Shown here: one piece after another, positions 60,174 through 64,000 of the stretch | Layout of the letters: every line of letters starts with the position of its first letter | Position numbering within the stretch: the first letter of the stretch is position 1 | Assembly: GCA_046330255.1 (NCBI GenBank) | Contig: JAXLTC010000002.1 | Span: forward strand, 496,001 to 560,000 | DNA length: 64,000 nucleotides | Reading direction: 5' to 3' | Source: JBBSBL01 sp046330255 | GTDB taxonomy: Bacteria; Actinomycetota; Thermoleophilia; Solirubrobacterales; Solirubrobacteraceae | Notes under the pieces: generated by a model | The model's input: only the letters and a program-made list of their open reading frames with translations | Databases searched by the model: none | Told to the model about the DNA's origin: nothing | Position numbers and translations under genes: made by a program

Positions 60174-60971
60174 TCAGCCTCCGATCGGTGCTCTCGGATT
60201 GGCGCCCCAGAAGAGCTGGGTGCCGAGCATCCCGAGCAGGTGGACGAGCACGATGTTCATGACCATCGACTTCGCGGTCGCGGTCCCGACGCCGACCGGC
60301 CCTCCGCCGGCGTTGTAGCCGTAGTAGCAGCCGATCAGCACGATCACGGTCGCCATGAACATGGCCTTGATCACGCTGTACAAGAGGTCGGGCGGGTTCT
60401 GGAACATCCAGAAGATCAGGAAGTAGCCGCCGGAGGACACCTCCCCTATCTGCTGGACCACCGCTATGTAGCTGGCCAGGAAGCCCGCGCCGATGCCGGC
60501 GATGTAGACGAACGGGAGCACCATCCAGGCCGCCAGCATTCGCGTCGCGCAGAGGAACGTCATCGAGGAGATGCCCATCACCTCGAGCGCGTCGATCTCG
60601 TCGGAGATGCGCATCGAGCCCAGCTCCGCCACGATGCCCGTTCCCACCTTGGCGGCCATCATGTACGCGAACGCGTAGGGGATCAACTCGCGCAGGTCGC
60701 ACCACGCGGCGAAGATCCCGGCGTAGGCCGGCGCACCGACGGAGCGGTTGAAGTACGCCCCCTCGATGCCGCACTGCAGCCCGATGATGAAGCACAGGCT
60801 CCAGATCACGATCGTGGAGGAGAGGATCAGGATCCCTGCCTGGCGCAGCGCCTCGCCGAAGAAGCGGAAGACGCGCAGCCCGTAGACCTCGCCCACGACC
60901 CGCCCGCAGAACTTGACGATCGTGCCGAAGTTCTCGATCCAGCCCTTCGGGGTCGCCAGGAGCGCCTCCAT
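60174..60971 (-). CDS. MlaE/YrbE permease B of the mce operon
   Basis: A 265-aa permease with about five to six helices. The MlaE-family cytoplasmic coupling segment ELGSMRISDEIDALEVMGIS is at about 115-135 and the conserved FLCATRMLAAWMVLP follows. It pairs with the second permease (61009-61815) as the membrane core of the transporter. Its stop is three bases before the ATPase start. Confidence 0.92.
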   Translation of the reverse strand: MEALLATPKGWIENFGTIVKFCGRVVGEVYGLRVFRFFGEALRQAGILILSSTIVIWSLCFIIGLQCGIEGAYFNRSVGAPAYAGIFAAWCDLRELIPYAFAYMMAAKVGTGIVAELGSMRISDEIDALEVMGISSMTFLCATRMLAAWMVLPFVYIAGIGAGFLASYIAVVQQIGEVSSGGYFLIFWMFQNPPDLLYSVIKAMFMATVIVLIGCYYGYNAGGGPVGVGTATAKSMVMNIVLVHLLGMLGTQLFWGANPRAPIGG

Positions 60972-61008
60972 CAGCGATCGCCTCCGTGCGTCGCGCCGGT
61001 CGTGCTCG

Positions 61009-61815
61009 TCATCGAATGACCTGGATCTCCGGGTGGGTGGCGAGCAGCGTCTGCGTGAAGACGTAGTTGAACGCGAACACGCCCAGGAACGCGATCACGA
61101 CCGCCTGGTTGACCGCACGCCCGACCCCCTCCGCGCCGCCCGAGGCCGTCATGCCCTTGTAGCAGCAGACGATCGCGATGATCGCCCCGAACCCGGTGCA
61201 CTTGAGCACCGAGCCCCACAGGTCGACGGTGGAGGCGTTCGTGAAGAACGTCGCCCAGAACGGGCCGAGCGGGGCGCCGTTGACGAGCGTGGCGATCACG
61301 CCGCCGAAGATGCCGAACAGGAGCGCGTAGATGTCGAACAGCCCGGTGACGAGCATCAGCGCCAGGAAGCGCGGCACGACGAGGTTCTTGACCGGGTCGA
61401 CGCCGAGCACCTGGAGGGCGTCGAGCTCCTCGCGGATCTTGCGCGCGCCGAGGTCCGCGGTGATCGCGGTCCCCGCCACCCCTGCGAGCACGATCGCCGT
61501 GACGACCGGCGCGAACTCGCGGATCGAGGCGAGCACGAAGAAGCCGCCGAGACGGTCGAGCGCGCCGAACAGCACGAGGAAGTTCGCCGCCTGAAGTCCG
61601 GGGGCGCCGTAGCCGAAGGCGACCGTCGAGATCAGCAGCGGAAACCAGCAGAGCCGCAGCGCGAACAGGAACTGGGAGACGAACTCGCCGCCGTAGGGGT
61701 AGGGCGGCCGCAGCGCGGACACGATCGTCTTGCCCGTGAGGATCATCATGTCCCCGACCTCTTCGAGCAGGTTCTTCGCCGGGAGAAAGGCCCTGTCGGC
61801 GACGCTGCGGATCAC
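61009..61815 (-). CDS. MlaE/YrbE permease A of the mce operon
   Basis: A 268-aa permease and first gene of the operon. The coupling helix is DLGARKIREELDALQVLGVD, followed by VVPRFLALMLVTGLFD. GTG 61815 is preceded by GGGGAGGG at good spacing, so this start is well supported; longer open frames upstream run through the promoter region. A candidate promoter lies at 61871-61900. Confidence 0.92.
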   Translation of the reverse strand: MIRSVADRAFLPAKNLLEEVGDMMILTGKTIVSALRPPYPYGGEFVSQFLFALRLCWFPLLISTVAFGYGAPGLQAANFLVLFGALDRLGGFFVLASIREFAPVVTAIVLAGVAGTAITADLGARKIREELDALQVLGVDPVKNLVVPRFLALMLVTGLFDIYALLFGIFGGVIATLVNGAPLGPFWATFFTNASTVDLWGSVLKCTGFGAIIAIVCCYKGMTASGGAEGVGRAVNQAVVIAFLGVFAFNYVFTQTLLATHPEIQVIR

Positions 61816-61870
61816 TGCCCACCCTCCCCTCGGACGAGGAGCCGACCGCGTTTGCGGCGCTCCGACGCGA

Positions 61871-61900
61871 ACTCTATGGGACGGGGCGGCAGGGCGGCAA
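61871..61900 (-). promoter_or_regulatory. Promoter candidate of the mce operon
   Basis: On the minus strand TTGCCG (61900-61895), an 18-base spacer and TAGAGT (61876-61871) lie about 55 bases before the GTG of the first permease, leaving a leader of about 50 bases that contains the Shine-Dalgarno sequence. Confidence 0.45.
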
Positions 61901-61977
61901 GCACTCATACGCAGCCGCTCGGGCGCGGCCCGCAACGCCCCTGCCGGCGCCCGGGCCCGTGGTATGTTCCGCCCGCT

Positions 61978-62589
61978 GTGAGGAGGCGAGAGGGAATCCT
62001 CGCGTGGGGCCCGGCGCTGCTCGCGGCGGCGGTCCTCGGCGGGTGCGGCGGAGGCGGCTCGGACGCCCCGGGCGAGAAGGGCACGTTCACGGTGTCGGTG
62101 CCGGTCGCGAGCTTCCCGGCGCGCCAGGACGTCTCCCACACCGCGGTGATGCGGATCGACGTGCGCAACGACGGAAGCAGCGTCATCGGCAACCTCGCCG
62201 TGACGATTGAGGCCAAGGGCCAGGGCACCAGCGCGCCCGCCTTCCAGCGGGTCGATCTCCAGAAGGGGCTCGCCGAGCACTTCCACCCCGTCTGGATCAT
62301 CGACCGCGACCCCGCGATCGGGCGCACCGCCTACTCGAACACCTGGGCGCTGGGCCGGGTGCCCGCGGGCGGCGTCAAGAGCTTCGTCTGGCGCGTGACG
62401 CCGGTGATTCCCGGCCGCCACGTCGTCACCTACCGCGTCGCGCCCGGCCTCGGCAACCAGGGCGCCGCCCGGCTGGCCGGCGGCGGCCCCGCGCAGGGAT
62501 CCTTCGCCGTCGACGTGAGCGGAGCGGCCCCCAAGCAGATCGTCAACCCCGAGACCGGCCGGGTCGAGCCGGCGCCGCCGGGCGGCTGA
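61978..62589 (+). CDS. Hypothetical lipoprotein
   Basis: A 203-aa lipoprotein from GTG 61978. The basic RRREG start, hydrophobic core and lipobox AVLGGC are clear. The mature part looks like an Ig-like beta-sandwich (TAVMRIDVRNDGSSVIGNLA, VTIEAKGQG, RHVVTYRVAPGLG) and ends in a Pro/Gly tail. TATGTT lies nine bases upstream, so the start may be leaderless. It is divergent from the mce operon and may serve the envelope; its precise role is unknown. Confidence 0.72.
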   Translation: MRRREGILAWGPALLAAAVLGGCGGGGSDAPGEKGTFTVSVPVASFPARQDVSHTAVMRIDVRNDGSSVIGNLAVTIEAKGQGTSAPAFQRVDLQKGLAEHFHPVWIIDRDPAIGRTAYSNTWALGRVPAGGVKSFVWRVTPVIPGRHVVTYRVAPGLGNQGAARLAGGGPAQGSFAVDVSGAAPKQIVNPETGRVEPAPPGG

Positions 62590-62832
62590 GCCCCGGGCGG
62601 GCCGCGCTCCGCTCGGCCGCCCCGCCTGCCGGGAAGGCGGCGAACGGCCTCATCGAAGGGGGACGGGCGCGGGCTGGCGCTGGAGGGGAAACGTCGAACC
62701 GACCCCCCTGCCGCTGGCGCGTGACCGCCAGGAGCGCCGGCGCTCCCCGCTTTCGCTGCCGCAGTGCGCCGAGGGCACACGCGCCCCGCGCGAGCCGCGC
62801 CCTCTCCCGGCCGCCCGGCCCCGGACCGTGAA

Positions 62833-62877
62833 CCGATCCCGGGTAATGGTCGTCCTGCGACCACCAGCCGGGATCGG
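62833..62877 (-). terminator. Long two-stem hairpin after glnK
   Basis: The outer stem CCGATCCCGG (62833-62842) pairs perfectly with CCGGGATCGG (62868-62877). A symmetric 4x4 internal loop leads to an inner stem TGGTCG (62847-62852) with CGACCA (62858-62863) and a five-base loop. It begins 11 bases after the glnK stop on the minus strand. A T-run is lacking, so it is either a GC-type terminator or a structured RNA element. Confidence 0.55.
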
Positions 62878-62887
62878 ACGCCGACAC

Positions 62888-63259
62888 CTACACGGGCGCC
62901 GATGCCGCGCCCGGGTGGGCCTGGAGCGTCACCTCGCCGGCCTCGCCGGTGCGGATCCGGTAGGCCTCGTCGACCGGCAGCACGAACACCTTCCCGTCCC
63001 CGATCGAGCCCGTGCGCGCGTGCTTGAGGATCGTGTCGACGATCGTCTGCACGTCGGAGTCGGAGACCACGCACTCGATCTTGATCTTGGGCCGCAGGTA
63101 GTTGGTCACCGTGGCCCCGCGGTAGGTCTCGGTGATGCCCTTCTGGCGCCCGGATCCCTTCACCTCCGTGATCGAGAGGGACGGGAAGCCGAGCTCGAGC
63201 AGGTCCGTGCGGATCGGCTCGAACGCCTCGTGGCGTATGTAGGCCACGACCATCTTCAT
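62888..63259 (-). CDS. glnK: PII nitrogen regulatory protein (GlnK/GlnB)
   Basis: A 123-aa PII signal protein. ITEVKGSGRQKG and YRGATVTNYLRPKIKIE frame the T-loop, and HARTGSIGDGKVFVLPVDEA is the C-terminal signature. Tyr46 is kept, but position 51 is Val where E. coli and Streptomyces have the modified Tyr. ATG 63259 has GGAGGTG upstream and overlaps the amt stop (ATGA). By analogy it blocks the ammonium channel when nitrogen is plentiful. Confidence 0.95.
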   Translation of the reverse strand: MKMVVAYIRHEAFEPIRTDLLELGFPSLSITEVKGSGRQKGITETYRGATVTNYLRPKIKIECVVSDSDVQTIVDTILKHARTGSIGDGKVFVLPVDEAYRIRTGEAGEVTLQAHPGAASAPV

Positions 63260-64000
63260 GCCGGCACCTCCTTCGGCGTCGGGGCGGTCGGGGTCGAGCC
63301 TACGGACTCGGCGGGGTAGTCGTCCGAGTAGCCGACCAGCTCGGGGGCGGGGATGAACTGCTCGGGGTAGCCGTACATCCCGTGCTCGGAGATGTCCAGG
63401 CCGCGGTCCTCCTCCTCCTGCGTGACGCGCAGGCCGTAGGTCCGCTTGATGACCCAGAACGTCCCGTAGGAGCACATGAACACGAACGTGAACACGGTCA
63501 CGACGCCCAGCGCCTGCGCGCCGAGCTGGTGGAAGGAGCCCGTGTAGACGAGCCCGCCCTCGCCGACGCCGTTGTACTTCGCCAGCACCGGGCTGGCGAA
63601 CAGCCCGCAGGCCAGGGTGCCCCACACGCCGCAGAGCCCGTGCGCGGTGAGCGCGCCGACCGGATCGTCGAGGTAGCGGTCGATCGCGTAGACCCCGAGC
63701 GGGACGATCACCCCGGCGACGAGGCCGATCACGACCGCGGCCCAGGGTACGACGTAGCCGGAGGGGGCGGTGATCGCCACCAACGCGCCGATCGCGCCGT
63801 TGCCGGCCATCCCGATGTCGATCTGCCGGGTCTTCCAGTACGCGGTCGCGATCGCGCCGATCACGCCCGCGGCGGCGGCGAGGTTCGTGACGACCACCAC
63901 CTGCGCGAAGCGCCCGTCCAGCGCGCCGAGGGTCGACCCGGGGTTGAAGCCGAACCACCCCAGCCACAGGATCAGGACGCCGAGGCCGAACAGCGGCATG
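63256..64000 (-). CDS. amt: Ammonium transporter (N-terminus beyond window)
   Basis: The last 248 codons of an Amt/MEP/Rh channel; the frame continues past the right edge. LGWFGFNPGSTLGAL, IDIGMAGNGAIGALVAIT and VGALTAHGLCGVWGTL (second His of the twin-His pair) are family signatures, followed by VVTVFTFVFMCSYGTFWVIK. The cytoplasmic tail ends in an acidic, Pro-rich segment. It conducts NH3/NH4+ across the membrane and is coupled to glnK, its regulator. Confidence 0.95.
   Translation of the reverse strand, partial: MPLFGLGVLILWLGWFGFNPGSTLGALDGRFAQVVVVTNLAAAAGVIGAIATAYWKTRQIDIGMAGNGAIGALVAITAPSGYVVPWAAVVIGLVAGVIVPLGVYAIDRYLDDPVGALTAHGLCGVWGTLACGLFASPVLAKYNGVGEGGLVYTGSFHQLGAQALGVVTVFTFVFMCSYGTFWVIKRTYGLRVTQEEEDRGLDISEHGMYGYPEQFIPAPELVGYSDDYPAESVGSTPTAPTPKEVPA

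Overview
The window is about 73% GC and densely packed on both strands. Most cistron junctions overlap by four bases (GTGA or ATGA). The gene set points to an actinobacterium, most likely class Thermoleophilia (Solirubrobacterales-like): an actinobacterial-type IHF, a six-gene mce operon, a hpt/tilS/ftsH/fol/coaX/lysS housekeeping run, many GTG and TTG starts, and several hypothetical proteins of a kind I associate with that class. The phylum-level call is an inference from gene content and base composition; no rRNA gene is present to confirm it.

Layout. 1-14100 is a housekeeping cluster mostly on the minus strand: a membrane glycosyltransferase (cut by the left edge), a lysophospholipid-type acyltransferase, lysS, greA, dusB, coaX, folK-folB-folP, ftsH, hpt, tilS and an HTH-cyclase fusion. 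It is interrupted by a GST-like gene on the plus strand and by an island at 8331-9144 holding palindromes and a SnoaL-like gene, at the place where related actinobacteria carry folE. 14100-20360 holds an SCP2-like protein, two Ala/Lys-rich coiled-coil proteins flanking a nucleoside phosphorylase, and an 832-aa triple-domain peptidoglycan hydrolase. 20398-25412 is a fatty-acid catabolism block (sirtuin, HAD-ECH fusion, PadR/SRPBCC pair, acyl-CoA dehydrogenase) with operator-like palindromes. 25558-32958 holds small conserved proteins, a Ca2+/H+ antiporter, a lipoprotein, a glucuronyl C5-epimerase-like protein, an ArsA-type ATPase and an EVE-domain protein. 32959-33608 is a non-coding stretch built of nested inverted repeats. 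33609-36143 holds a small membrane protein and a MoxR/VWA pair. 36180-40336 holds a TPP riboswitch followed by a ThiZ-ThiX-ThiY-like transporter and an M23 peptidase. 40276-44745 holds an AlkA glycosylase, a YghO/bCerS-like acyltransferase divergent from a serine-palmitoyltransferase-like enzyme (a candidate sphingolipid pair), and the IHF gene. 44724-50367 holds VOC, membrane, B3/B4, thioredoxin-like and MMPL genes. 50445-61815 is a complete lipid-import mce operon: two MlaE/YrbE permeases, the ATPase, then six MCE proteins. 61978-64000 holds a lipoprotein and the glnK-amt pair, cut by the right edge.

Two genome-level signals stand out. First, about a dozen genes have a TANNNT -10 hexamer 6-9 bases before the start codon and no Shine-Dalgarno sequence, which indicates widespread leaderless transcription. 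Second, two intergenic islands far apart (8371-8640 and 33079-33370) share variants of one short motif around CAACGAAGG and contain long palindromes, with no transposase nearby.
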